Both the position numbers and the translations under genes were made by a program. The notes beneath the pieces are model-generated. The model was not told the DNA's origin and ran no database searches. It saw only the letters and a list, made by a program, of their open reading frames with translations. Below, piece after piece: positions 1 to 8,119 of a stretch of DNA of 64,000 bases. Numbering within the stretch: position 1 is the stretch's first letter; every line of letters begins with the position of its first letter. Source of the stretch: an uncultured Clostridia bacterium (GTDB lineage: Bacteria; Bacillota; Clostridia; Saccharofermentanales; Saccharofermentanaceae); assembly GCA_937876985.1 (NCBI GenBank), contig CALEFT010000031.1, forward strand, positions 1 through 64,000, written 5' to 3'.

Positions 1-60
1 CAACAAATCTGTCAACAGATTAGCCCATTTTTGTTGACAAAACTGTTGACGGAAGTCCTG

Positions 61-129
61 TTCAGCAAGAAGTTCATAAAAAAGGGGCTTCCTGGGTGAA
101 CTTCCTGCTAATAAATAACTTGCCATAAT
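61..129 (-). repeat. 69-bp dispersed intergenic repeat, copy A
   Basis: Read on the minus strand, these 69 bases match 8120..8188 (plus strand) at 63 of 69 positions with no gaps. Both copies lie between genes. Inside the unit, a 13-base arm AGCAGGAAGTTCA faces TGAACTTCTTGCT across about 20 bases, with one G-T wobble in this copy, so the RNA or single strand could fold into a hairpin. The conserved centre is CACCCAGGAAGCCC. No ORF or transposase is associated. A small non-autonomous or REP-like element is the likeliest reading; the family is not recognised. Confidence 0.75.
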
Positions 130-159
130 AGAACCAGTTTTTCCCTGCAACAATCAACC

Positions 160-206
160 AACGATACAAAAACACCCGCTCAACCAATAGGGAAGAACGG
201 GTGCTT
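160..206 (-). terminator. Rho-independent terminator of the minus-strand pair
   Basis: On the minus strand, CACCCGTTC (plus 195-203) pairs with GAGCGGGTG (plus 173-181), and a T-rich run follows (plus 160-172 reads as As). It lies just past the stop codon of the gene ending at 226 and would end transcription of the ilvE pair. Confidence 0.7.
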
Positions 207-225
207 ATTTTGTCTTGTATAATTC

Positions 226-651
226 TTAGTAGTAGAACGCGAAAGTTATTTTGTCTCCATTAGTCCACTTGAAGTAGAGGCCTTGGAATTCTCCAGGGTG
301 GAGAGTTGATACCTTGTGTGGGTCATTGCATGAGCCCTTGATGAATGGCTCTGGATCAGCTACGTCGAAGCTCTTGTCGAAGAAAGAGATGAGTTCTTGT
401 CCATTTAACCCAACGTGTGCGTTCTTGCAATCGTCTGGTACTAATACATCTAATCTGAAATTCGCGTCCTCTTCCATCTCGAAAAGGAACTCAACGACCT
501 TGCGCTCGTTTGTATCCTTCACAAGAGTTCTGTGAAGCAAAACCTTATGTCCATCAATCTCAAAACGATAGATTGCATCGTCATAATCGCAAACACAGAT
601 GCCGCTAAACATATCTCCGCAGATTAGTGCATTGTCAATATACTTTGTCAT
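226..651 (-). CDS. hypothetical protein, 141 aa
   Basis: The product is not recognised with confidence. The ATG at 651 is preceded by a good site, GGAGGAAG, on the minus strand. The protein has no signal peptide, membrane segment or cysteine cluster. It is acidic and rich in alternating hydrophobic/charged stretches that look like beta strands. Its end, with a motif like GEFQGLYFKWTNGDKITF, faintly resembles the beta-sandwich C-termini of some glycoside hydrolases, but that is only an impression. It lies 23 bases downstream of the branched-chain aminotransferase gene on the same strand and shares its terminator, so the two are probably co-transcribed. Confidence 0.7.
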   Translation of the reverse strand: MTKYIDNALICGDMFSGICVCDYDDAIYRFEIDGHKVLLHRTLVKDTNERKVVEFLFEMEEDANFRLDVLVPDDCKNAHVGLNGQELISFFDKSFDVADPEPFIKGSCNDPHKVSTLHPGEFQGLYFKWTNGDKITFAFYY

Positions 652-674
652 ACTTCCTCCAATTATGAAGAGAA

Positions 675-1745
675 TTAAAACTTAGTAACCCAGCCGAATG
701 TATCTTCAACCTTACCAGACTGAATTCCAGTAATTGTGTCATAGAACTTCTGTGTAAGAGGTCCAATCTCACCATTGTTGATGTGGATTACTTCGTCTTC
801 GTAGCGGAGCTCTCCAACAGGGGAAACTACTGCAGCTGTACCACAGCCGAAGCACTCCTGCATGGAGCCGTCCTTGCCAGCTGCCATAATCTCGTCAATG
901 GAGATTCTGCGCTCTTCTACCTCGAGACCAAGTGACTTTGCGATCTCGATGCAAGAACGACGTGTGATTCCTGGGAGGATGGAGCCGTTAAGCATTGGAG
1001 TAACGAGCTTGTTGTTGATAACGAACATGATGTTCATAGCGCCAACTTCTTCGATGTACTTTTGCTCAACACCATCAAGCCACAATACCTGCTCATAGCC
1101 CTTGTCGTGTGCGATTGTCTGAGCAACGAGTGAGCAAGCGTAGTTACCGGAGCACTTTGTAAATCCAGTACCACCACGAACTGCACGAACATATGTGTCC
1201 TCTACGTAAATCTTAACTGGTGAAATGCCATGTGCATAGTAAGCACCAGAAGGTGAGAGGAGAATAAAGAACTTGTATGTGTCGGATGGACGAACACCGA
1301 GGAATGGGTCTGTAGCAATTACGAATGGACGAATATAAAGTGACTCACCCTTTCCAGATGGAATCCAATCTTTCTCGATGTTAACGAGAGTCTTTAGTGC
1401 ATGTACGCAGAAGTCTACGTCTACCTCTGGAATAACGAGACGCTCGTTAGACTTGTTCATTCTCTCGAAGTTACAAGCTGGACGGAAGAGGTTAATTGTG
1501 CCATCTTCGCACTTGTATGCCTTAAGGCCCTCGAATACTGCCTGACCATAGTGGAATACCATTGCAGCAGGATCAATCTCGAAAGGCGCATATGGCTCAA
1601 TTCTTGGGTTAATCCAACCTTCTCCACGAACATAGTCCATAACGAACATGTGGTCTGTAAATTTTCTACCAAAAGCTAATGGCTCACCAGCAACTGGCTT
1701 TGCCTTAGGTGTCTCTGTCAAAGTAATTTTGATCTCAGGAAACAT
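675..1745 (-). CDS. ilvE: branched-chain amino acid aminotransferase
   Basis: This PLP enzyme interconverts Leu, Ile and Val with their 2-oxo acids using glutamate/2-oxoglutarate, the last biosynthetic and first catabolic step. The 356-residue product matches the usual length of the fold-type IV family. Landmarks are the GQAVFEGLKAY segment near the N-terminus, the lysine in TKCSGNYACSL that should bind PLP, the EVGAMNIMFV segment and the ECFGCGTAAVVSPV segment near the C-terminus. ATG 1745 was chosen over the upstream in-frame ATG at 1778 because GGAGGG sits seven bases before it. The gene is divergent from the PHP gene at 1994 and leads the two-gene minus-strand unit. Confidence 0.95.
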   Translation of the reverse strand: MFPEIKITLTETPKAKPVAGEPLAFGRKFTDHMFVMDYVRGEGWINPRIEPYAPFEIDPAAMVFHYGQAVFEGLKAYKCEDGTINLFRPACNFERMNKSNERLVIPEVDVDFCVHALKTLVNIEKDWIPSGKGESLYIRPFVIATDPFLGVRPSDTYKFFILLSPSGAYYAHGISPVKIYVEDTYVRAVRGGTGFTKCSGNYACSLVAQTIAHDKGYEQVLWLDGVEQKYIEEVGAMNIMFVINNKLVTPMLNGSILPGITRRSCIEIAKSLGLEVEERRISIDEIMAAGKDGSMQECFGCGTAAVVSPVGELRYEDEVIHINNGEIGPLTQKFYDTITGIQSGKVEDTFGWVTKF

Positions 1746-1778
1746 ATATAAACCCTCCATTTTTTGTATACTTGGCAC

Positions 1779-1807
1779 ATTATAACCCTTTTTAGAATAA
1801 ATAACAT
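1779..1807 (-). promoter_or_regulatory. possible promoter for ilvE
   Basis: On the minus strand there is TATAAT (plus 1779-1784), about 34 bases upstream of the chosen start. The -35 side is poor (TGTTAT at a spacing of 16). This is inferred from sequence only. Confidence 0.35.
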
Positions 1808-1873
1808 CTCATTTTTATACTCTTTTATTAACGGATATTAACTAAAAAAGGCACTATTTGTGCTTGTTTTGTA

Positions 1874-1903
1874 TTGCATTGTGGCTAGCAAAATATGTAT
1901 AAT
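1874..1903 (+). promoter_or_regulatory. probable promoter for the PHP-NagA-Crp unit
   Basis: TTGCAT (1874-1879), an 18-base spacer, then TATAAT (1898-1903). It lies about 90 bases before the ATG at 1994. The 1746-1993 gap otherwise holds only AT-rich sequence and the divergent ilvE promoter. Confidence 0.55.
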
Positions 1904-1993
1904 AGCTGAAAAGTGTAACAAATGATACAGAATTACAAGAGCCCAATGAAGCCACTTTAGCAAAAGAGGCAAATAAGACAAACGAGGTCATAT

Positions 1994-2683
1994 ATGGCAG
2001 GCTATAAATTAGAAACACATCTACACACAAGTGAATCCTCTAAGTGTGCAATCTCGAATGCAGCATTGCAGGTGGATTTTTATAAGATGCTTGGGTATGA
2101 TGGTGCGATAATTACGGACCATTTTATTACTGGAAATACAGCGGTGGATAGAAGCTTACCATGGGAAGTTCAGATAGAGCATTTCTATCGTGGCTTCGAG
2201 AATGCAAGAAAGCGCGGAGACGAGATTGGCTTTGATGTTTACGAGGGACTCGAGTATAACTACAAGGGCACAGAGTTTCTGGTTCTTAATCTTCCACGAG
2301 AGTTTTGGTATAAGAATGAACGTGTTTGTGATATGCATCCAAGCGAATTTATTCCGCTATTTCAGCAAGCGGGGGCATTCGTGATTCAGGCACATCCTTA
2401 TCGACAGGCGCCTTATATTGAAGAGATTAGGCTTTTCGAGGGGGAGGTAGACGCGATAGAGGTTTTCAATTTGGCAAATAGTGAGATGGCAAATAGTAGG
2501 GCGCTAGAGCTTGCGATTAGAAGCAAAAAGCCTATGACGGCTGGCTCGGATTGTCATGAGTCGGTGGGCAGGAAGGCTGGAGCCGGGGTGCTTTTGTCAA
2601 GAAGGCCGGAAGGTTTGGGCGAGATTGTCGACATGATTAAGGGAGGTAGCACAAATGTGTTCAGAAGTCTTAAAGAGATTTGA
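1994..2683 (+). CDS. PHP-domain metal-dependent phosphoesterase
   Basis: A 229-residue PHP-superfamily protein. PHP enzymes hydrolyse phosphoesters with a trinuclear metal site. The N-terminal LETHLHTSESSKCA holds the first HxH motif, IITDHF the next acid/His pair, VIQAHPYRQ a further histidine, and AGSDCHES the closing Asp-x-x-His. This matches the small stand-alone family related to histidinol phosphatase and RNase AM-type proteins; the substrate cannot be told. GAGG lies about seven bases before the ATG. The next gene, a NagA-like deacetylase, begins 29 bases inside this one, so the two are translationally coupled and may share an amino-sugar or nucleotide-sugar role (inference). Confidence 0.85.
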   Translation: MAGYKLETHLHTSESSKCAISNAALQVDFYKMLGYDGAIITDHFITGNTAVDRSLPWEVQIEHFYRGFENARKRGDEIGFDVYEGLEYNYKGTEFLVLNLPREFWYKNERVCDMHPSEFIPLFQQAGAFVIQAHPYRQAPYIEEIRLFEGEVDAIEVFNLANSEMANSRALELAIRSKKPMTAGSDCHESVGRKAGAGVLLSRRPEGLGEIVDMIKGGSTNVFRSLKEI

Positions 2684-3581
2684 TTCGCATATTCATGGAG
2701 CCTTTGGTGTGGGCGTATCTGATGCTGATGTAGAAGGAATTGTTCTGATGAGCAGGGAGCTTTATAAGCGTGGAATTGATGCGTTTTGTCCTACTACGAT
2801 GACGATTCCGGCAGAGCAGATTTGGAAGGTTTGTGAGGCTGTAGCTAGGGCCAAAGAAATCCTAGAGCAGTCGGACGATAAGCATGCGACAATCGCAGGA
2901 ATTCACTTGGAGGGGCCGTTCCTTAGCCCAGAATATGCCAAGGTTCAGTCAAGCTCGTGCATTATCTCGCCTAGGGACGGAATAAAGCTTGTGGAAGAGC
3001 TAGCATCTAAGTATGGCGATTTGATCAAAATTGTCGGCGTCGCACCTGAGATGGAGGGCGGACTAGAGTTTGTATCCGAGATAAGTCAAATGAGCATCTG
3101 CGTCTCACTAGCTCACACTGGTGCATCTTATGAGCTTTCTCGAAAAGCTTTCGATCAAGGCGCACGAAGCGTTACTCATGTTCTTAATGCAATGCGACCT
3201 TTTGATAAGAGAGAGCCTGGGGTTCTTGGTGCTGCAATTGACGACCCACGTGTATATGTGGAAGTGATTTGCGACGGACATCACATTCATAGAACTATGT
3301 TGAAGACGATTTTTTCTATGATAAATAGCGATAGGCTTGTTGTGATTTCCGATTCGATGCGCGGTGCCTTTATGCCTGACGGCGATTATATGCTCGGTGA
3401 TGTTCTTGTTAGCTGCAAAAATGGTCGCACTTATTTTGGCGAGGGTGGAAATCTAGCTGGTTCCATTAGCTGCCTTCCAGAAGAGCAGAAAGTGCTTCAG
3501 GGTATTCAAATTCCAAGTGAGATTATTTCAAAAGCTATGTGGGACAACCCATGGGCGCGTATCGGTATTTTACAAAACTAA
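2655..3581 (+). CDS. N-acetylglucosamine-6-phosphate deacetylase-like amidohydrolase (barrel only)
   Basis: NagA removes acetate from GlcNAc-6-P in amino-sugar recycling. Seen here: FDSHIHGAF (metal HxH), HLEGPFLSPEYAKVQ (metal Glu and substrate loop), SLAHTGAS and THVLNAM (metal histidines), CDGHHIHR, and the catalytic acid in ISDSM. The protein is 308 residues, while family members are usually about 380. It begins at the first barrel strand and ends at the NPWARIGI helix, so the small beta domain normally formed by the N- and C-terminal ends is missing. GGGAGG precedes ATG 2655 at good spacing inside the PHP gene, which argues against a missed upstream start. Function as a true NagA is likely but not certain. 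Confidence 0.82.
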   Translation: MCSEVLKRFDSHIHGAFGVGVSDADVEGIVLMSRELYKRGIDAFCPTTMTIPAEQIWKVCEAVARAKEILEQSDDKHATIAGIHLEGPFLSPEYAKVQSSSCIISPRDGIKLVEELASKYGDLIKIVGVAPEMEGGLEFVSEISQMSICVSLAHTGASYELSRKAFDQGARSVTHVLNAMRPFDKREPGVLGAAIDDPRVYVEVICDGHHIHRTMLKTIFSMINSDRLVVISDSMRGAFMPDGDYMLGDVLVSCKNGRTYFGEGGNLAGSISCLPEEQKVLQGIQIPSEIISKAMWDNPWARIGILQN

Positions 3582-3599
3582 TGCGGTGAGGATAGAAAA

Positions 3600-4412
3600 A
3601 TGGAGAATAGATACAAAACTTTGGACGGACTGATTAATGAGAAGTCTTGCGGAAATATGATTTGCAAGTCGGCCTTTTTTGACGGCTTAGATTGTGCTAG
3701 CTTTCATGAGCTATGCAAAAGCTCTCGAATGAAGTCATATGAGAAGGGTGAGATTGTTGCATCCGACGGCGATTCTTGTAATGCAATCGGAATCATTGGC
3801 AAAGGTCAGATTGCAATGCAAAAAATCACGTCTGGCGGCGATTATGCGACGATTGCTCTCTTATCTGATGGAGATTTCTTTGGCGAAGACACGCTTTATA
3901 GCTCAAACAGCAAGTACAGCTGCACACTTGAAGCAATGACTCCATGCCATGTCCAGTTTATCTCGAAGGAAGCCCTCAATAACATGATGCAAGTGTCTCC
4001 AGTAATAAAGGACAATTATCTTAGAATTTTGTCTGACCGCGTGCTCACACAAAATCGAAGAATAGAACTTCTCTCACAGAAGACCCTTCGCGAAAAGATA
4101 GCATACTATTTAATTGACTTATATAACAATGAGATGGGTCAAGAGGATAAGTCTTTTGTTACAAAGCAAAACTATTGTGACGGCTGTCAGGATTGTAAGT
4201 CGTGCAAATATCCGCATATTTCACGCAAGGTGACACTACCAGTATCGAAGGAAGTTGTGGCAAAATATTTGGCGATGCCGAGACCTTCCTTTTCGAGAGA
4301 GCTTATTTCTATGGAGAAGGACGGACTTATTAAGGTCAAGGGCAGAGAGATTATGCTGTGTGATGTGGCCAGACTTGAGATGGAAATTGTTGAGGGCTTG
4401 AACAACAACTAA
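3600..4412 (+). CDS. Crp/Fnr-family transcription regulator with four-cysteine cluster
   Basis: A 270-residue regulator. Residues about 20-140 form a cyclic-nucleotide-binding-like beta roll (GEIVASDGDSCNAIGIIGKG, DGDFFGEDTLY). About 140-185 is the dimer helix, and about 205-262 is the winged helix-turn-helix (VSKEVVAKYLAMPRPSFSREL). Between them lies an insertion with Cys193, Cys196, Cys199 and Cys202, spaced CxxCxxCxxC, a typical iron-sulfur ligand pattern. Classical FNR has its ligands at the N-terminus, so the position here is different. It may sense oxygen, NO or redox state, or bind zinc. It starts 18 bases after the NagA-like gene and is probably in the same unit. Confidence 0.85.
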   Translation: MENRYKTLDGLINEKSCGNMICKSAFFDGLDCASFHELCKSSRMKSYEKGEIVASDGDSCNAIGIIGKGQIAMQKITSGGDYATIALLSDGDFFGEDTLYSSNSKYSCTLEAMTPCHVQFISKEALNNMMQVSPVIKDNYLRILSDRVLTQNRRIELLSQKTLREKIAYYLIDLYNNEMGQEDKSFVTKQNYCDGCQDCKSCKYPHISRKVTLPVSKEVVAKYLAMPRPSFSRELISMEKDGLIKVKGREIMLCDVARLEMEIVEGLNNN

Positions 4413-4414
4413 CT

Positions 4415-4443
4415 TTATCGACACTGTTTTGATGTGATATAAT
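4415..4443 (+). promoter_or_regulatory. possible promoter for cdaA-cdaR/glmM
   Basis: TTATCG (4415-4420), a 17-base spacer, then TATAAT (4438-4443). A second TATAAT lies at 4463-4468 without a clear -35. Either could drive the fused cyclase gene, whose GAGAGGAG site is at 4475-4483. Confidence 0.45.
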
Positions 4444-4489
4444 TAATAATTGCATAGAATGCTATAATAAATTTGAGAGGAGTAATCTA

Positions 4490-5956
4490 GTGGGAAGTTC
4501 AGATATCATTAGTCAGATTGGAAGTTTCTTTGCTGAGCTGTATCAGAGCTTAAGTAGTGGACTACTCTTCTTTGGTAGTACACTTGATTTTGTTCGTGCT
4601 TGCTGCGATATTATTCTTGTTACTATTATTTGTTATGGCGTTTTCTTGTTTCTAAGACATAGTAGAGCTTGGCAGTTAATTAAGGGTATTATATTTATTT
4701 ATGCATTTGTTTTGCTATGCGGCTTGTTTGGACTTGAGATTATTGGTTTCTTATTTAGTCGTTTCCTTTATATCTTCGCGATTCTGTTTGTTGTAGTTTT
4801 CCAGCCAGAATTAAGAAGAGCGTTTGAGACAGTAGGTCTTAAGTCGTTTACTTCCTTACATTCCTTATTCTCTACTAACGAAGTAGAAGACAAGGCGGCG
4901 CTTTCTTCTTTTATTAACGAGGTTTGCTTAGCTTGTAAGGAGATGGCGAGAACAAGAACTGGAGCTCTTATTCTTATTGAGAGAACTAGTAGATTAGATG
5001 AGCTACTTACACAAGAGAATGTAGTTAGATTCGATTCGACAGTATCTAATTCTGTTTTGCAGAGTATTTTCTATAATGGTTCTCCGATGCATGATGGTGG
5101 AGTATTAATTCGTAATGGTCGAATTATTGCTGCTAGATGTCATGTGCCTCTTTCACAGACAATGTTCTCTCTTACGAGAACTGGAACTCGTCATAGAGCT
5201 GCAGTTGGCGCAAGTGAGATGGGTGATACAGTTGCTGTTTGTATTAGCGAAGAGAGAGGCAAGGTATCTATTGCCGTTAATGGTCACTTGTATGAGATGA
5301 AGGACGAGACAGAACTTGAAGCAAATCTATCTTATCTATTAGGTCTTACAATTCCAACTAATAATAAGAGTGTTCTTTCTATTAGTAAAATTGCAAACAA
5401 GGCCAAGAAGGTAAGTAGGAAGAATAAGAAGACAGTAAATGCTAATACTAATGCTGATAATGTAGTAACTGAAGACATTGCGAACGCGCCTAATGTAGCA
5501 CTTAAGATTGATAAGAATATCGTTACTTCTGAAGCAAAATCTAAGAAGAAGAGAAAGCGTGATAGAGTCAATTTTGCTGAGAATGCGCTCTTGCTTCTAT
5601 GTTCATTCTTAGTAGCAGTAGGCTTGTGGGTTTATATTCAGATTGATAACAACCCAGTAGTAGAAACCAAGGTAGAGGTTCCTATTACATATAATGAGAA
5701 TAGTCTTGAATCTGGACTAGATGTGTCTTATCCAGTAGCAAGTGTTGAAATAGCAATCGTAGGTAGACAGAATATGATTACAAGCCTTGATAGTAGTGAT
5801 ATTGTTGCTTCTATTGATTTTTCTAGTGTAAATCAATCTGGTGTGTATGAATTGCCTGTAAATATCAGCTCTGCGGACACTGATGTGTATTTCAGAGTTG
5901 AGCAACAATTGCCAGAGACTATTTCTGTAACGGTTTATTCTGCTACGCAGAGTTAA
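4490..5956 (+). CDS. CdaA-CdaR fusion: membrane diadenylate cyclase joined to its YbbR-domain regulator
   Basis: The N-terminal half is a CdaA-type enzyme that makes cyclic di-AMP from two ATP. It has three membrane helices within about residues 33-105, then the DisA_N catalytic domain with D202-G203-G204 and the T233-R234-H235-R236 motif. The usual third residue of the first motif is Ala (DGA), here Gly. After a lysine-rich linker (about 300-360) comes another membrane helix (about 365-386) and one extracytoplasmic YbbR-like domain to the end, which is the layout of CdaR, the partner normally encoded by a separate gene with several YbbR repeats. A GTG start is chosen because GAGAGGAG lies just upstream and the frame has no better ATG. 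glmM follows, so the usual cdaA-cdaR-glmM order is kept with two genes fused. Confidence 0.93.
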   Translation: MGSSDIISQIGSFFAELYQSLSSGLLFFGSTLDFVRACCDIILVTIICYGVFLFLRHSRAWQLIKGIIFIYAFVLLCGLFGLEIIGFLFSRFLYIFAILFVVVFQPELRRAFETVGLKSFTSLHSLFSTNEVEDKAALSSFINEVCLACKEMARTRTGALILIERTSRLDELLTQENVVRFDSTVSNSVLQSIFYNGSPMHDGGVLIRNGRIIAARCHVPLSQTMFSLTRTGTRHRAAVGASEMGDTVAVCISEERGKVSIAVNGHLYEMKDETELEANLSYLLGLTIPTNNKSVLSISKIANKAKKVSRKNKKTVNANTNADNVVTEDIANAPNVALKIDKNIVTSEAKSKKKRKRDRVNFAENALLLLCSFLVAVGLWVYIQIDNNPVVETKVEVPITYNENSLESGLDVSYPVASVEIAIVGRQNMITSLDSSDIVASIDFSSVNQSGVYELPVNISSADTDVYFRVEQQLPETISVTVYSATQS

Positions 5957-5995
5957 ATCTACAGAGTTTTGATTTTTATTATTGGAGGTAATAAT

Positions 5996-7357
5996 ATGGC
6001 TAGACTATTTGGTACTGACGGTGTTAGAGGTATTGCAAGTAAGGCTTTGACAGCACAGCTAGCATATAAGCTAGGTTTTGCAGGAGCTCTTGTATTAGCA
6101 AAGTCCCATTCTTCTAATACAAAGCCAGTTATTCTTATTGGTATGGATACTAGAATATCCTGTAATATGCTTGAGGCAGCACTTATTAGTGGTATTTGCT
6201 CTGCAGGAGCAGATGTAATCCAAGTAGGTGTAATTCCAACACCAGGTGTTGCATATTTGACACGTAAATATAAGTGCGATGCAGGTGTAATGATTTCTGC
6301 TTCACATAATTCGTTTGAATATAACGGCATCAAATTCTTCTCGAAGGATGGCTTCAAGCTACCTGATAGTGTAGAAGATGAGATTGAGGAAATTATTAAT
6401 AAGTTTGACGAGATGGATTTCGATTTGCCAATTGGCGAGAAGATTGGTAAGACTACATATAATTCCAAAGCTTCGCACAATTATATTGAGCACCTTAAAA
6501 GAAGAATGAGTGTAGACATTACTGATATGAAGATTGTAATCGATTGTGCAAACGGTGCTTCATCTGCTTATGCAAGCACATTATTCTCTGATCTAGGTGC
6601 AGATGTTACTGTTCTTGCAAATAGCCCAGACGGAATCAACATTAACAAGGATTGTGGTTCTACACATATGGGTAATTTGTGCAAGAAGGTTGTCGAGTTT
6701 GGAGCAGATATGGGTTTCGCATTCGATGGTGATGCAGATAGATTCTTGGCCGTAGATAAGTTCGGAAATATTGTTGACGGTGATGTAATTATGTCAATTA
6801 TTGCCAATGACATGAAGGCTCATGGTGAGCTTAAGAAGAATACATTAGTAGTTACTGTAATGAGTAACCTTGGCGTTTCTATTATGGCTAAGGAAACAGG
6901 TCTCGAATTAGCAAAAACTAAGGTTGGAGACAGATATGTTCTTGAAGAAATGCTTAAGTGTGGATATAACCTCGGTGGAGAGCAAAGCGGTCATGTGATT
7001 TTGCTAGACCACTCTACAACGGGTGATGGAATGCTCACAGCTCTTGCTCTACTTAAGGCACTATCTCGTTCTAAGAAATCACTTGATGAAGCAGCAAAGA
7101 TAGTTACAATTCTTCCACAGGTACTACTTCCTGCATATGTTAAGGATCAGGACAAGGAAAATGCAATTAACTCAGAACTTCTCAAGGCGAAGATTGCAAA
7201 GTTTGAAGCAGAGCTTGGAGAAACTGGTCGAATTCTTGTAAGAGCATCCGGTACAGAGCCACAGATTCGTGTAATGCTCGAAGGTCAAGACATAGATCAA
7301 ATTACAGATATGGCTAAGAAACTAGTTGCAGTAATTAATTCTGAATATCAAGCATAA
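5996..7357 (+). CDS. glmM: phosphoglucosamine mutase
   Basis: Converts glucosamine-6-phosphate to glucosamine-1-phosphate for UDP-GlcNAc and peptidoglycan synthesis. The 453-residue product has the expected RLFGTDGVRG opening, the phosphoserine loop ISASHNS (Ser103 is the likely phosphorylated residue), the metal loop AFDGDADR, the sugar loop GGEQSGH and the phosphate-binding RASGTEPQIRVM near the end. The frame is open from 5969, but GGAGGTAAT lies immediately before ATG 5996. CdaA and CdaR are known to interact with GlmM in Firmicutes, and the fused cyclase lies 39 bases upstream. Confidence 0.97.
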   Translation: MARLFGTDGVRGIASKALTAQLAYKLGFAGALVLAKSHSSNTKPVILIGMDTRISCNMLEAALISGICSAGADVIQVGVIPTPGVAYLTRKYKCDAGVMISASHNSFEYNGIKFFSKDGFKLPDSVEDEIEEIINKFDEMDFDLPIGEKIGKTTYNSKASHNYIEHLKRRMSVDITDMKIVIDCANGASSAYASTLFSDLGADVTVLANSPDGININKDCGSTHMGNLCKKVVEFGADMGFAFDGDADRFLAVDKFGNIVDGDVIMSIIANDMKAHGELKKNTLVVTVMSNLGVSIMAKETGLELAKTKVGDRYVLEEMLKCGYNLGGEQSGHVILLDHSTTGDGMLTALALLKALSRSKKSLDEAAKIVTILPQVLLPAYVKDQDKENAINSELLKAKIAKFEAELGETGRILVRASGTEPQIRVMLEGQDIDQITDMAKKLVAVINSEYQA

Positions 7358-7363
7358 TAATAG

Positions 7364-7391
7364 GCTGTCACATTTATGTGGCAGCTTTCTT
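7364..7391 (+). terminator. hairpin after glmM, possible weak terminator
   Basis: GCTGTCACAT (7364-7373) pairs with ATGTGGCAGC (7376-7385) with one wobble, followed by TTTCTT. The T-run is short, so partial read-through into the next gene is likely. Confidence 0.5.
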
Positions 7392-7408
7392 AAAAAGGAG
7401 AAACCAAA

Positions 7409-8080
7409 ATGAACACAGAAATGCTAAAGACAAATGAACTACTAGACCTATCACATACAATTGCCGCTGACTTAATTAGTAAGTTTGAATATCCATGGCA
7501 GGCCCTTCCAGAAATCGGCGACTTTATTAAGGCAATAGGTCCAACATTAAGTCAAGACGAATATGAGTACAGAGAGCCAGATATTTGGATTCATAAGAGT
7601 GCTAATGTATATCCATCTGCATATATTACTGGTCCAGCAATTATTGGTCCGAAGGCAGAAATCAGACATTGCGCATTCATTCGCGGTAAGGCAATCGTAG
7701 GTGAGAACGCAGTTGTCGGAAACTCTACTGAGCTTAAGAATGTAGTGCTTTTCGATAATGTTCAGGTGCCACACTATAATTATGTAGGAGACTCAATCTT
7801 GGGCTACAAGGCTCATCTTGGAGCAGGCGCAATTACTTCTAACGTGAAAAGCGACAAGCTAAACACAGTCGTGAAGTTTAATGGCGGCACTATCGAGACG
7901 GGCATGAAGAAGTTTGGCGCGATTGTTGGCGATAACGTAGAGGTTGGCTGCGGAAGTGTGCTAAATCCAGCATCAGTAATTGGTCGCAACACTAATATTT
8001 ATCCGCTTTCAATGGTTAGAGGTTATGTCGAAGCTAATTCAATTTACAAGAAGGCTGGAGAGATTGCACAGAAGAATTAA
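7409..8080 (+). CDS. left-handed beta-helix (hexapeptide repeat) protein, GlmU-like
   Basis: A 223-residue protein. After an N-terminal helical segment (about 1-50, with FEYPWQALPEI) it has many imperfect hexapeptide repeats (IGPKAEI, IVGENAVVG, VEVGCGSVLNPASVIG), the fold of acyltransferases and of the GlmU C-terminal half. It lacks the nucleotidyltransferase domain of full GlmU. The segment LGAGAITSNVKSDK resembles the GlmU acetyltransferase region. Its position behind glmM suggests a role with amino-sugar phosphates, but the exact activity is inference. AAGGAG precedes the ATG. Confidence 0.8.
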   Translation: MNTEMLKTNELLDLSHTIAADLISKFEYPWQALPEIGDFIKAIGPTLSQDEYEYREPDIWIHKSANVYPSAYITGPAIIGPKAEIRHCAFIRGKAIVGENAVVGNSTELKNVVLFDNVQVPHYNYVGDSILGYKAHLGAGAITSNVKSDKLNTVVKFNGGTIETGMKKFGAIVGDNVEVGCGSVLNPASVIGRNTNIYPLSMVRGYVEANSIYKKAGEIAQKN

Positions 8081-8119
8081 TTAGTTTTTCGCGTTTTGTG
8101 GGATTAGATTTGTTGAAAA

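Noticed and set aside
1..60. GTTGAC-rich start of the window as a promoter or operator
   Set aside because: TTGACA-like words are repeated, but no matching -10 or downstream plus-strand gene exists; the next genes are on the minus strand.
5959..6480. 173-residue minus-strand frame opposite glmM
   Set aside because: Shadow of glmM; no start signals.
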